Shown: positions 33,435-47,595, numbered from the stretch's first letter. The stretch: DNA of 64,000 nucleotides from Strix aluco (GCF_031877795.1 NC_133970.1:43941533-44005532); one strand, 5' to 3'. Translations and numbers: made by a program. Notes: generated by a model not told the origin, from the letters alone.

Positions 33435-36383
33435 GCTTCGACCTCCACACCATCCACCCTGGGACTATAGTTTCATTACTTGCGAGTGTTTGAGACATTC
33501 CTTAGCTCGGAGGGCCTCCACTCCCCATGCTGTCCTTTATCTCTTTCTCAGGCTGTTTTTCTCAATCTTTGTTTCTCACAGGCCTGTTTCTTTCAGAACC
33601 TATTTTTACAAGTCGTCTCTCACATCTTCTCATCAGTGCACACAGACCATCATGTTTGTCGTCACCGTGTGCAGACATCACATCCAACCCCAGCTGTGCT
33701 TCAACTGTGAAAGAGACATTACCAGTCTCCTGAGCTGTCACCTTCCTCATCCTGGGCTGGAAGAAGCACAGCCTCATGCCAGGGCTGTACAGCAGAACCG
33801 CAGCACAGTGACAGGGAAGCCATGCTGTCTGACAGAAGGTGAATGCATTAGAGGTGAGGGCCAGGTCAGGATGCCCTGGGCTTTAAACAGGAAAGCATCA
33901 AGACACCAATATCAATTGCTGTAAAGTTTGCATCCATACCAAACTGTGATTTAGTTGAAGCGGTTTCATTTTTTCAGTGCAGAAAATTTTAGTGTTTGTG
34001 TGTTTGCATGCATGCATGTGTAAACACAATCACAAAGGTTTGTTAGGGACTCTGGGAAGGTATAAATCAGAAAAAAACATTACTGACACTTAATCAGCCT
34101 TTGTAATATGCTTTGTAACTCCACTAAGAAATTAACTCTAACTGGAAAATGGAAATTCCTTGTATTAGCACATTGTACAGTGTAGGTTAGAAGCTACTGT
34201 CTGCTGACTGTGGGTGTGTCAGTTCATGGGGAGTTAACAGCACGTGGCAGCTCACAGGACCTTGCTCCGCACTCTGCTTCTCTGTATCCTTCACAATGGA
34301 AGATGGGAGGCTGCACAGCACCTCCTAGGACTCTGAATTTAGTCCCGTGGCCTCACAAACATATCGCATACCATCCTGTTATCCGAAAAGCGGATTCGTG
34401 CCCAGCGTGCAATAACCCAATCTTAACATGCTCAGGAGAGATACTGTATTTATTCAGGCCTGGGTGCTCGGTGGACTTTTCCACAAATCGAGCACACCAA
34501 CAGCAGGTTTTTGTGCTCGTTTTATACACAAAAATCAGAGGTTAGTACTTTTCCAAACATGCCTATTAGATACTGATTGGTTTGTGATTAACATACAATT
34601 ATAATATGGCATACATAATGCTTCTACTACTACGCATGCTCAGGGGAAGGGTCTTACCATGGGCAGGGGTCTTTTTGACCTGTGGGTGTGTTTTTTAGTA
34701 TTATAATGAAGGTAGTTCACTTTCAGGACACTCAAAAGTTAGTTTCATTGCCAAGTTGAGTAATTGAATATTCACTTTGCCAGTCTGTCAAATAACTCAT
34801 CCTCAACACAATCCCAGACATTGTCTTTATGGTCCAGGATGTTCTACCTATTTCTTATCGCTCTCCATATGTGTGGTAACTATAGCTACTAGCATAATCA
34901 TTAACCATGGCTACTAGCAAATGTGAAATACACTATATCAATCCCTTTCACAAATTTGTCCTGATCCATCTTAGAACTGGTTAGATTTCTTGCTCGCAGT
35001 ATTTCTATTGGAAGTTTGCTGTAGAAGGTCACTTCTTGGATGACTAGAAACCCCCTTCTGATTTTCAGCCTGTGGGTATTTATGGCCATTTGATATCCTT
35101 TGCTCTCCTTCTAACACTGTCATTTAGCTTAAATAGCACCTCTCCTTCCCCAGTATTTATAAATGGCAGCTCTAGTCCCTTCTAACCTTTATTTGCTAAA
35201 GTAGTAAAGCTGTATTTGTCTCCACTCCCAAAAGGGTTTCCCATCCCCTAGCGTTGCCAGTTGTCTTTCCTCGTATCCGTTTCTATTTTAACTCATGTTC
35301 CTTGAAACACAGCAGACAGAACTGTGTGTGGATGTTTTCTCCCCAAGGCCTTGTCTCATGGCATCCTCAGTTTGCATTTGCTTTTCTCGTGTGGCCACAC
35401 AGTAGTAGTAGCATACTGTCATCCTGAGACATCAGGGTATCTAAATCTTTCTCCTGTTATACCCTTTCCAGCTGATGAGCTCCTGTTTTTAGCAGAAATT
35501 TGTATAATTTCCAAGTTCCTGATCTTGCATTTGGATGGTTAAATTTAATCCTGTTTTGTAGTCTCAATATCAGTTTCTTTCAGATTTTTTCCTCTATGAT
35601 GCTCTGATTGACACTCTTTCCACAGTCCTGCTTTCTGTGTAAAAGAATGAACTAATATCTGCTCGGAAACATATTGATAAGAGGCTGCATTGGTGAATCT
35701 CTGCACCTGTAGTTTTCTTTCAGAGATATGTTGTTTTATCTCTCTGTACCGGGTCTGGCTGAGCCGGAATTGGTTTTCCCCTGTAGCAGCCCTCACGGTG
35801 CTGTGTTTGATGTTGGGAGCTGGCAGGGTGTTGATAGCACACGGGTGGTGTGGCTACTGCTGAGTGGTGCTTACACAGCACCAAGGCTCTTTCTGACATT
35901 TCCCCCCCTCCCACAGTGGGACGGGGTGGGCAAGATCTTGGGAGGGGACACAACCAGGACAGCTGACCCCAACTGACCAAAGGGATATTCCAGACCATCT
36001 GACGGCTGCTCAGTATAAAGCTGGGAGAAAGGAGGAAGGGGGTGGGGTCACCCTTGGTCCTCCGAGGCAACCCCTCCGCGTATGGGAGCCCTGCTTCCTG
36101 AGAAGGCCCGACATCGCCTGTTCATGGGAAGTAGAGAATAAATCTGTTTGCTTTTTTTTGCTTCCGCGCGCGGACCTTTGCTTTGCTTTGCTTATATTAA
36201 AACTGCTTTTGTTTTACCCACAAGGGTTGGGTTTTTTTCCTATCTTATTTTCTTTCCCCTCTTTGCCCTGTTGAGAAAAAAAAAAGGGGAAGGGGGGGGA
36301 AGTGATAGAGCGACTTGGTGGGTACCTGGCATTTAGCCAAGGTCAAACCACCACAGTCTTTTTTGGCGCCCAACGTGGGGCAA
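32769..36383 (+). repeat. Tandem unit copy 2
   Basis: This is a full 3,615-base unit with hybrid LTR-A at 32769-33434. It shares both marker bases with copy 1 (A and CTTTTG). Confidence 0.95.
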
Positions 36384-39300
36384 TGTCACGTCCCGCTCAG
36401 ACGAGGGGGACAAGTGACTCAGATTCGCAAATCCCCAATGGAGCGGACAACAAGTCTCCAAGTCCAAACATTTATTAACTACCCACAATGTACTAATTGA
36501 ACACACGATAATTGGCTAAGTATATAACGAGTTGTGGCAAGCAATACAATATGCCTTGCATTGCTTAATGGGAAAGGGAAAAGAGGGAGATAGAGGGAAT
36601 GGGGAAATACAGATCACCAGTCTGGGTTTCTGCGCTGATCCCGCCGACGAGGGTTCCAGGAGGCACAGGAGGCAGCCATCTTTTTCGCTGGCATCCGTCT
36701 TCTTCGCTTCACTGCACACCCTTGGGCCCCCCCACCTACTTCCTTCCTCTTGATTTATACACTCTTTCCTTGGGTCCGTCCCCTAGGTCGACCCACATAC
36801 CTACGTATCCCATGTACGGGGAGGGGTGAGGTGTTTCATGGGATGATGTAATTAGCATGATCATGTTAGCCCTCGTTAGCATATTGAGGGGTGTTAACTT
36901 TAATATGCATTTCGTGGATAATGAAGCAAAGGTCATTCACCGGACAGATGGCCCTTGAAATTTGGCCAGGTGCCCCAGAGCAGAGCCGTCCTGTCTCCAC
37001 AGGGCGCCCCCCTCCAGCTGCATCTTGTGTTATTGGGGCTTCCTTATCAGCTTCGACCTCCACACCATCCACCCTGGGACTATAGTTTCATTACTTGCGA
37101 GTGTTTGAGACATTCCTTAGCTCGGAGGGCCTCCACTCCCCATGCTGTCCTTTATCTCTTTCTCAGGCTGTTTTTCTCAATCTTTGTTTCTCACAGGCCT
37201 GTTTCTTTCAGAACCTATTTTTACAAGTCGTCTCTCACATCTTCTCATCAGTGCACACAGACCATCATGTTTGTCGTCACCGTGTGCAGACATCACATCC
37301 AACCCCAGCTGTGCTTCAACTGTGAAAGAGACATTACCAGTCTCCTGAGCTGTCACCTTCCTCATCCTGGGCTGGAAGAAGCACAGCCTCATGCCAGGGC
37401 TGTACAGCAGAACCGCAGCACAGTGACAGGGAAGCCATGCTGTCTGACAGAAGGTGAATGCATTAGAGGTGAGGGCCAGGTCAGGATGCCCTGGGCTTTA
37501 AACAGGAAAGCATCAAGACACCAATATCAATTGCTGTAAAGTTTGCATCCATACCAAACTGTGATTTAGTTGAAGCGGTTTCATTTTTTCAGTGCAGAAA
37601 ATTTTAGTGTTTGTGTGTTTGCATGCATGCATGTGTAAACACAATCACAAAGGTTTGTTAGGGACTCTGGGAAGGTATAAATCAGAAAAAAACATTACTG
37701 ACACTTAATCAGCCTTTGTAATATGCTTTGTAACTCCACTAAGAAATTAACTCTAACTGGAAAATGGAAATTCCTTGTATTAGCACATTGTACAGTGTAG
37801 GTTAGAAGCTACTGTCTGCTGACTGTGGGTGTGTCAGTTCATGGGGAGTTAACAGCACGTGGCAGCTCACAGGACCTTGCTCCGCACTCTGCTTCTCTGT
37901 ATCCTTCACAATGGAAGATGGGAGGCTGCACAGCACCTCCTAGGACTCTGAATTTAGTCCCGTGGCCTCACAAACATATCGCATACCATCCTGTTATCCG
38001 AAAAGCGGATTCGTGCCCAGCGTGCAATAACCCAATCTTAACATGCTCAGGAGAGATACTGTATTTATTCAGGCCTGGGTGCTCGGTGGACTTTTCCACA
38101 AATCGAGCACACCAACAGCAGGTTTTTGTGCTCGTTTTATACACAAAAATCAGAGGTTAGTACTTTTCCAAACATGCCTATTAGATACTGATTGGTTTGT
38201 GATTAACATACAATTATAATATGGCATACATAATGCTTCTACTACTACGCATGCTCAGGGGAAGGGTCTTACCATGGGCAGGGGTCTTTTTGACCTGTGG
38301 GTGTGTTTTTTAGTATTATAATGAAGGTAGTTCACTTTCAGGACACTCAAAAGTTAGTTTCATTGCCAAGTTGAGTAATTGAATATTCACTTTGCCAGTC
38401 TGTCAAATAACTCATCCTCAACACAATCCCAGACATTGTCTTTATGGTCCAGGATGTTCTACCTATTTCTTATCGCTCTCCATATGTGTGGTAACTATAG
38501 CTACTAGCATAATCATTAACCATGGCTACTAGCAAATGTGAAATACACTATATCAATCCCTTTCACAAATTTGTCCTGATCCATCTTAGAACTGGTTAGA
38601 TTTCTTGCTCGCAGTATTTCTATTGGAAGTTTGCTGTAGAAGGTCACTTCTTGGATGACTAGAAACCCCCTTCTGATTTTCAGCCTGTGGGTATTTATGG
38701 CCATTTGATATCCTTTGCTCTCCTTCTAACACTGTCATTTAGCTTAAATAGCACCTCTCCTTCCCCAGTATTTATAAATGGCAGCTCTAGTCCCTTCTAA
38801 CCTTTATTTGCTAAAGTAGTAAAGCTGTATTTGTCTCCACTCCCAAAAGGGTTTCCCATCCCCTAGCGTTGCCAGTTGTCTTTCCTCGTATCCGTTTCTA
38901 TTTTAACTCATGTTCCTTGAAACACAGCAGACAGAACTGTGTGTGGATGTTTTCTCCCCAAGGCCTTGTCTCATGGCATCCTCAGTTTGCATTTGCTTTT
39001 CTCGTGTGGCCACACAGTAGTAGTAGCATACTGTCATCCTGAGACATCAGGGTATCTAAATCTTTCTCCTGTTATACCCTTTCCAGCTGATGAGCTCCTG
39101 TTTTTAGCAGAAATTTGTATAATTTCCAAGTTCCTGATCTTGCATTTGGATGGTTAAATTTAATCCTGTTTTGTAGTCTCAATATCAGTTTCTTTCAGAT
39201 TTTTTCCTCTATGATGCTCTGATTGACACTCTTTCCACAGTCCTGCTTTCTGTGTAAAAGAATGAACTAATATCTGCTCGGAAACATATTGATAAGAGGC

Positions 39301-39998
39301 TGCATTGGTGGATCTCTGCACCTGTAGTTTTCTTTCAGAGATATGTTGTTTTATCTCTCTGTACCGGGTCTGGCTGAGCCGGAATTGGTTTTCCCCTGTA
39401 GCAGCCCTCACGGTGCTGTGTTTGATGTTGGGAGCTGGCAGGGTGTTGATAGCACACGGGTGGTGTGGCTACTGCTGAGTGGTGCTTACACAGCACCAAG
39501 GCTCTTTCTGACATTTCCCCCCCTCCCACAGTGGGACGGGGTGGGCAAGATCTTGGGAGGGGACACAACCAGGACAGCTGACCCCAACTGACCAAAGGGA
39601 TATTCCAGACCATCTGACGGCTGCTCAGTATAAAGCTGGGAGAAAGGAGGAAGGGGGTGGGGTCACCCTTGGTCCTCCGAGGCAACCCCTCCGCGTATGG
39701 GAGCCCTGCTTCCTGAGAAGGCCCGACATCGCCTGTTCATGGGAAGTAGAGAATAAATCTGTTTGCTTTTTTTTGCTTCCGCGCGCGGACCTTTGCTTTG
39801 CTTTGCTTATATTAAAACTGCTGTTGTTTTACCCACAAGGGTTGGGTTTTTTTCCTATCTTATTTTCTTTCCCCTCTTTGCCCTGTTGAGAAAAAAAAAA
39901 GGGGAAGGGGGGGGAAGTGATAGAGCGACTTGGTGGGTACCTGGCATTTAGCCAAGGTCAAACCACCACAGTCTTTTTTGGCGCCCAACGTGGGGCAA
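36384..39998 (+). repeat. Tandem unit copy 3
   Basis: This is a full unit. It is the first copy with the G variant (39311) and CTGTTG (39823). Confidence 0.95.
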
Positions 39999-42900
39999 TG
40001 TCACGTCCCGCTCAGACGAGGGGGACAAGTGACTCAGATTCGCAAATCCCCAATGGAGCGGACAACAAGTCTCCAAGTCCAAACATTTATTAACTACCCA
40101 CAATGTACTAATTGAACACACGATAATTGGCTAAGTATATAACGAGTTGTGGCAAGCAATACAATATGCCTTGCATTGCTTAATGGGAAAGGGAAAAGAG
40201 GGAGATAGAGGGAATGGGGAAATACAGATCACCAGTCTGGGTTTCTGCGCTGATCCCGCCGACGAGGGTTCCAGGAGGCACAGGAGGCAGCCATCTTTTT
40301 CGCTGGCATCCGTCTTCTTCGCTTCACTGCACACCCTTGGGCCCCCCCACCTACTTCCTTCCTCTTGATTTATACACTCTTTCCTTGGGTCCGTCCCCTA
40401 GGTCGACCCACATACCTACGTATCCCATGTACGGGGAGGGGTGAGGTGTTTCATGGGATGATGTAATTAGCATGATCATGTTAGCCCTCGTTAGCATATT
40501 GAGGGGTGTTAACTTTAATATGCATTTCGTGGATAATGAAGCAAAGGTCATTCACCGGACAGATGGCCCTTGAAATTTGGCCAGGTGCCCCAGAGCAGAG
40601 CCGTCCTGTCTCCACAGGGCGCCCCCCTCCAGCTGCATCTTGTGTTATTGGGGCTTCCTTATCAGCTTCGACCTCCACACCATCCACCCTGGGACTATAG
40701 TTTCATTACTTGCGAGTGTTTGAGACATTCCTTAGCTCGGAGGGCCTCCACTCCCCATGCTGTCCTTTATCTCTTTCTCAGGCTGTTTTTCTCAATCTTT
40801 GTTTCTCACAGGCCTGTTTCTTTCAGAACCTATTTTTACAAGTCGTCTCTCACATCTTCTCATCAGTGCACACAGACCATCATGTTTGTCGTCACCGTGT
40901 GCAGACATCACATCCAACCCCAGCTGTGCTTCAACTGTGAAAGAGACATTACCAGTCTCCTGAGCTGTCACCTTCCTCATCCTGGGCTGGAAGAAGCACA
41001 GCCTCATGCCAGGGCTGTACAGCAGAACCGCAGCACAGTGACAGGGAAGCCATGCTGTCTGACAGAAGGTGAATGCATTAGAGGTGAGGGCCAGGTCAGG
41101 ATGCCCTGGGCTTTAAACAGGAAAGCATCAAGACACCAATATCAATTGCTGTAAAGTTTGCATCCATACCAAACTGTGATTTAGTTGAAGCGGTTTCATT
41201 TTTTCAGTGCAGAAAATTTTAGTGTTTGTGTGTTTGCATGCATGCATGTGTAAACACAATCACAAAGGTTTGTTAGGGACTCTGGGAAGGTATAAATCAG
41301 AAAAAAACATTACTGACACTTAATCAGCCTTTGTAATATGCTTTGTAACTCCACTAAGAAATTAACTCTAACTGGAAAATGGAAATTCCTTGTATTAGCA
41401 CATTGTACAGTGTAGGTTAGAAGCTACTGTCTGCTGACTGTGGGTGTGTCAGTTCATGGGGAGTTAACAGCACGTGGCAGCTCACAGGACCTTGCTCCGC
41501 ACTCTGCTTCTCTGTATCCTTCACAATGGAAGATGGGAGGCTGCACAGCACCTCCTAGGACTCTGAATTTAGTCCCGTGGCCTCACAAACATATCGCATA
41601 CCATCCTGTTATCCGAAAAGCGGATTCGTGCCCAGCGTGCAATAACCCAATCTTAACATGCTCAGGAGAGATACTGTATTTATTCAGGCCTGGGTGCTCG
41701 GTGGACTTTTCCACAAATCGAGCACACCAACAGCAGGTTTTTGTGCTCGTTTTATACACAAAAATCAGAGGTTAGTACTTTTCCAAACATGCCTATTAGA
41801 TACTGATTGGTTTGTGATTAACATACAATTATAATATGGCATACATAATGCTTCTACTACTACGCATGCTCAGGGGAAGGGTCTTACCATGGGCAGGGGT
41901 CTTTTTGACCTGTGGGTGTGTTTTTTAGTATTATAATGAAGGTAGTTCACTTTCAGGACACTCAAAAGTTAGTTTCATTGCCAAGTTGAGTAATTGAATA
42001 TTCACTTTGCCAGTCTGTCAAATAACTCATCCTCAACACAATCCCAGACATTGTCTTTATGGTCCAGGATGTTCTACCTATTTCTTATCGCTCTCCATAT
42101 GTGTGGTAACTATAGCTACTAGCATAATCATTAACCATGGCTACTAGCAAATGTGAAATACACTATATCAATCCCTTTCACAAATTTGTCCTGATCCATC
42201 TTAGAACTGGTTAGATTTCTTGCTCGCAGTATTTCTATTGGAAGTTTGCTGTAGAAGGTCACTTCTTGGATGACTAGAAACCCCCTTCTGATTTTCAGCC
42301 TGTGGGTATTTATGGCCATTTGATATCCTTTGCTCTCCTTCTAACACTGTCATTTAGCTTAAATAGCACCTCTCCTTCCCCAGTATTTATAAATGGCAGC
42401 TCTAGTCCCTTCTAACCTTTATTTGCTAAAGTAGTAAAGCTGTATTTGTCTCCACTCCCAAAAGGGTTTCCCATCCCCTAGCGTTGCCAGTTGTCTTTCC
42501 TCGTATCCGTTTCTATTTTAACTCATGTTCCTTGAAACACAGCAGACAGAACTGTGTGTGGATGTTTTCTCCCCAAGGCCTTGTCTCATGGCATCCTCAG
42601 TTTGCATTTGCTTTTCTCGTGTGGCCACACAGTAGTAGTAGCATACTGTCATCCTGAGACATCAGGGTATCTAAATCTTTCTCCTGTTATACCCTTTCCA
42701 GCTGATGAGCTCCTGTTTTTAGCAGAAATTTGTATAATTTCCAAGTTCCTGATCTTGCATTTGGATGGTTAAATTTAATCCTGTTTTGTAGTCTCAATAT
42801 CAGTTTCTTTCAGATTTTTTCCTCTATGATGCTCTGATTGACACTCTTTCCACAGTCCTGCTTTCTGTGTAAAAGAATGAACTAATATCTGCTCGGAAAC

Positions 42901-43613
42901 ATATTGATAAGAGGCTGCATTGGTGGATCTCTGCACCTGTAGTTTTCTTTCAGAGATATGTTGTTTTATCTCTCTGTACCGGGTCTGGCTGAGCCGGAAT
43001 TGGTTTTCCCCTGTAGCAGCCCTCACGGTGCTGTGTTTGATGTTGGGAGCTGGCAGGGTGTTGATAGCACACGGGTGGTGTGGCTACTGCTGAGTGGTGC
43101 TTACACAGCACCAAGGCTCTTTCTGACATTTCCCCCCCTCCCACAGTGGGACGGGGTGGGCAAGATCTTGGGAGGGGACACAACCAGGACAGCTGACCCC
43201 AACTGACCAAAGGGATATTCCAGACCATCTGACGGCTGCTCAGTATAAAGCTGGGAGAAAGGAGGAAGGGGGTGGGGTCACCCTTGGTCCTCCGAGGCAA
43301 CCCCTCCGCGTATGGGAGCCCTGCTTCCTGAGAAGGCCCGACATCGCCTGTTCATGGGAAGTAGAGAATAAATCTGTTTGCTTTTTTTTGCTTCCGCGCG
43401 CGGACCTTTGCTTTGCTTTGCTTATATTAAAACTGCTGTTGTTTTACCCACAAGGGTTGGGTTTTTTTCCTATCTTATTTTCTTTCCCCTCTTTGCCCTG
43501 TTGAGAAAAAAAAAAGGGGAAGGGGGGGGAAGTGATAGAGCGACTTGGTGGGTACCTGGCATTTAGCCAAGGTCAAACCACCACAGTCTTTTTTGGCGCC
43601 CAACGTGGGGCAA
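39999..43613 (+). repeat. Tandem unit copy 4
   Basis: This is a full unit with the same two marker variants as copy 3. It is indistinguishable from copy 3 by reading. Confidence 0.95.
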
Positions 43614-46600
43614 TGTCACGTCCCGCTCAGACGAGGGGGACAAGTGACTCAGATTCGCAAATCCCCAATGGAGCGGACAACAAGTCTCCAAGTCCAAACA
43701 TTTATTAACTACCCACAATGTACTAATTGAACACACGATAATTGGCTAAGTATATAACGAGTTGTGGCAAGCAATACAATATGCCTTGCATTGCTTAATG
43801 GGAAAGGGAAAAGAGGGAGATAGAGGGAATGGGGAAATACAGATCACCAGTCTGGGTTTCTGCGCTGATCCCGCCGACGAGGGTTCCAGGAGGCACAGGA
43901 GGCAGCCATCTTTTTCGCTGGCATCCGTCTTCTTCGCTTCACTGCACACCCTTGGGCCCCCCCACCTACTTCCTTCCTCTTGATTTATACACTCTTTCCT
44001 TGGGTCCGTCCCCTAGGTCGACCCACATACCTACGTATCCCATGTACGGGGAGGGGTGAGGTGTTTCATGGGATGATGTAATTAGCATGATCATGTTAGC
44101 CCTCGTTAGCATATTGAGGGGTGTTAACTTTAATATGCATTTCGTGGATAATGAAGCAAAGGTCATTCACCGGACAGATGGCCCTTGAAATTTGGCCAGG
44201 TGCCCCAGAGCAGAGCCGTCCTGTCTCCACAGGGCGCCCCCCTCCAGCTGCATCTTGTGTTATTGGGGCTTCCTTATCAGCTTCGACCTCCACACCATCC
44301 ACCCTGGGACTATAGTTTCATTACTTGCGAGTGTTTGAGACATTCCTTAGCTCGGAGGGCCTCCACTCCCCATGCTGTCCTTTATCTCTTTCTCAGGCTG
44401 TTTTTCTCAATCTTTGTTTCTCACAGGCCTGTTTCTTTCAGAACCTATTTTTACAAGTCGTCTCTCACATCTTCTCATCAGTGCACACAGACCATCATGT
44501 TTGTCGTCACCGTGTGCAGACATCACATCCAACCCCAGCTGTGCTTCAACTGTGAAAGAGACATTACCAGTCTCCTGAGCTGTCACCTTCCTCATCCTGG
44601 GCTGGAAGAAGCACAGCCTCATGCCAGGGCTGTACAGCAGAACCGCAGCACAGTGACAGGGAAGCCATGCTGTCTGACAGAAGGTGAATGCATTAGAGGT
44701 GAGGGCCAGGTCAGGATGCCCTGGGCTTTAAACAGGAAAGCATCAAGACACCAATATCAATTGCTGTAAAGTTTGCATCCATACCAAACTGTGATTTAGT
44801 TGAAGCGGTTTCATTTTTTCAGTGCAGAAAATTTTAGTGTTTGTGTGTTTGCATGCATGCATGTGTAAACACAATCACAAAGGTTTGTTAGGGACTCTGG
44901 GAAGGTATAAATCAGAAAAAAACATTACTGACACTTAATCAGCCTTTGTAATATGCTTTGTAACTCCACTAAGAAATTAACTCTAACTGGAAAATGGAAA
45001 TTCCTTGTATTAGCACATTGTACAGTGTAGGTTAGAAGCTACTGTCTGCTGACTGTGGGTGTGTCAGTTCATGGGGAGTTAACAGCACGTGGCAGCTCAC
45101 AGGACCTTGCTCCGCACTCTGCTTCTCTGTATCCTTCACAATGGAAGATGGGAGGCTGCACAGCACCTCCTAGGACTCTGAATTTAGTCCCGTGGCCTCA
45201 CAAACATATCGCATACCATCCTGTTATCCGAAAAGCGGATTCGTGCCCAGCGTGCAATAACCCAATCTTAACATGCTCAGGAGAGATACTGTATTTATTC
45301 AGGCCTGGGTGCTCGGTGGACTTTTCCACAAATCGAGCACACCAACAGCAGGTTTTTGTGCTCGTTTTATACACAAAAATCAGAGGTTAGTACTTTTCCA
45401 AACATGCCTATTAGATACTGATTGGTTTGTGATTAACATACAATTATAATATGGCATACATAATGCTTCTACTACTACGCATGCTCAGGGGAAGGGTCTT
45501 ACCATGGGCAGGGGTCTTTTTGACCTGTGGGTGTGTTTTTTAGTATTATAATGAAGGTAGTTCACTTTCAGGACACTCAAAAGTTAGTTTCATTGCCAAG
45601 TTGAGTAATTGAATATTCACTTTGCCAGTCTGTCAAATAACTCATCCTCAACACAATCCCAGACATTGTCTTTATGGTCCAGGATGTTCTACCTATTTCT
45701 TATCGCTCTCCATATGTGTGGTAACTATAGCTACTAGCATAATCATTAACCATGGCTACTAGCAAATGTGAAATACACTATATCAATCCCTTTCACAAAT
45801 TTGTCCTGATCCATCTTAGAACTGGTTAGATTTCTTGCTCGCAGTATTTCTATTGGAAGTTTGCTGTAGAAGGTCACTTCTTGGATGACTAGAAACCCCC
45901 TTCTGATTTTCAGCCTGTGGGTATTTATGGCCATTTGATATCCTTTGCTCTCCTTCTAACACTGTCATTTAGCTTAAATAGCACCTCTCCTTCCCCAGTA
46001 TTTATAAATGGCAGCTCTAGTCCCTTCTAACCTTTATTTGCTAAAGTAGTAAAGCTGTATTTGTCTCCACTCCCAAAAGGGTTTCCCATCCCCTAGCGTT
46101 GCCAGTTGTCTTTCCTCGTATCCGTTTCTATTTTAACTCATGTTCCTTGAAACACAGCAGACAGAACTGTGTGTGGATGTTTTCTCCCCAAGGCCTTGTC
46201 TCATGGCATCCTCAGTTTGCATTTGCTTTTCTCGTGTGGCCACACAGTAGTAGTAGCATACTGTCATCCTGAGACATCAGGGTATCTAAATCTTTCTCCT
46301 GTTATACCCTTTCCAGCTGATGAGCTCCTGTTTTTAGCAGAAATTTGTATAATTTCCAAGTTCCTGATCTTGCATTTGGATGGTTAAATTTAATCCTGTT
46401 TTGTAGTCTCAATATCAGTTTCTTTCAGATTTTTTCCTCTATGATGCTCTGATTGACACTCTTTCCACAGTCCTGCTTTCTGTGTAAAAGAATGAACTAA
46501 TATCTGCTCGGAAACATATTGATAAGAGGCTGCATTGGTGGATCTCTGCACCTGTAGTTTTCTTTCAGAGATATGTTGTTTTATCTCTCTGTACCGGGTC

Positions 46601-47182
46601 TGGCTGAGCCGGAATTGGTTTTCCCCTGTAGCAGCCCTCACGGTGCTGTGTTTGATGTTGGGAGCTGGCAGGGTGTTGATAGCACACGGGTGGTGTGGCT
46701 ACTGCTGAGTGGTGCTTACACAGCACCAAGGCTCTTTCTGACATTTCCCCCCCTCCCACAGTGGGACGGGGTGGGCAAGATCTTGGGAGGGGACACAACC
46801 AGGACAGCTGACCCCAACTGACCAAAGGGATATTCCAGACCATCTGACGGCTGCTCAGTATAAAGCTGGGAGAAAGGAGGAAGGGGGTGGGGTCACCCTT
46901 GGTCCTCCGAGGCAGCCACTACGTGTATGGGAGCCCTGCTTCCTGAGAAGGCCCGACATCGCCTGTTCATGGGAAGTAGAGAATAAATCTGTTTTCTGTT
47001 TTTTGCTTCCGCGCGCGGACCTTTGCTTCGCTTTCCTTATATTAAAACTGCTTTTGTTTTACCCAGAAGGGTTGGTTATTTTCTTTCCCGTCTTTGCCCT
47101 GTTGAGAAAAAAGGGGAAGGGGGGGGGAGTGATAGAGCGACTTGGTGGGTACCTGGCATTTAGCCAAGGTCAAACCACCACA
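43614..47182 (+). repeat. Tandem unit copy 5, altered right end
   Basis: It is identical in type to copy 4 (G variant) until about 46912. Its terminal ERVL LTR then departs from the others and no primer site follows. Confidence 0.93.
46590..47182 (+). repeat. Terminal ERVL LTR, hybrid
   Basis: The first 324 bases equal the unit LTR. From about 46914 on it has about eight substitutions plus deletions (593 bases in all), and it returns to CTTTTG at the site where copies 3-4 have CTGTTG. Flanks are CTCTC (46585-46589) and CTCTG (47183-47187), four of five matching. This suggests fusion of a 5' LTR and a 3' LTR into a solo LTR. Confidence 0.75.
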
Positions 47183-47563
47183 CTCTGTTTTGGCTAGTTT
47201 AATGCATATCTGAAAATTTGACTCACTCCTTTTTTCACTATTCTAACTAATAGTTTCTCATGTGGCACAATATTTGTCACGGATGAAAATATTGACACGG
47301 TAATATTTAGTAAGAAATCTAGGTTTATTAATAACTAACAGCAATTTATTATTATAAAATAATTCAGAGATACTAAAAGAAAGAAGAGCGACTTATTCAG
47401 ATTCTAAAATGACAAGATTCACACTAACTTACTTAACGGTACCTATATATATACATACACATGCATGCACATAACAAAACAGACAAACATACAGAAACAA
47501 AGGTGTTTGGATTCAGTAGAATGAACACAGAACGGACATACACACACAGAAACAAGGGTACGT

Positions 47564-47590
<27 letters not shown>
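47564..47590. repeat. (CA)n microsatellite
   Basis: Thirteen uninterrupted CA steps lie inside the solo LTR. A shorter CACACA run is at 47540. Confidence 0.95.

Positions 47591-47595
<5 letters not shown>

Larger units (their letters stand above)
29155..47182 (+). repeat. Tandem array, five copies of a 3,615-bp unit
   Basis: Unit starts are 29155, 32769, 36384, 39999 and 43614. Spacing is exactly 3,615 between copies 2, 3, 4 and 5 and 3,614 from copy 1. Copies 2-4 are essentially identical. I found two variable sites: A in copies 1-2 versus G in copies 3-5 (39311 in copy 3), and CTTTTG in copies 1-2 versus CTGTTG in copies 3-4 (39823). The unit is LTR-A in reverse, 2.3 kb of older DNA, an ERVL-type LTR forward, then a 28-base junction with a primer binding site. 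No gene is in the unit. Confidence 0.97.

Noticed and set aside
29155..47182. Centromeric satellite
   Set aside because: The unit is long, composed of LTRs and ordinary old DNA, and has only five copies here. Nothing indicates centromere function.
47183..47200. Flank after the last array LTR as a decayed primer site (CTCTGTTTTGGC)
   Set aside because: Only about a dozen bases resemble the unit junction and the primer site itself is absent. A target duplication plus chance is as likely, so I left it as a caveat.
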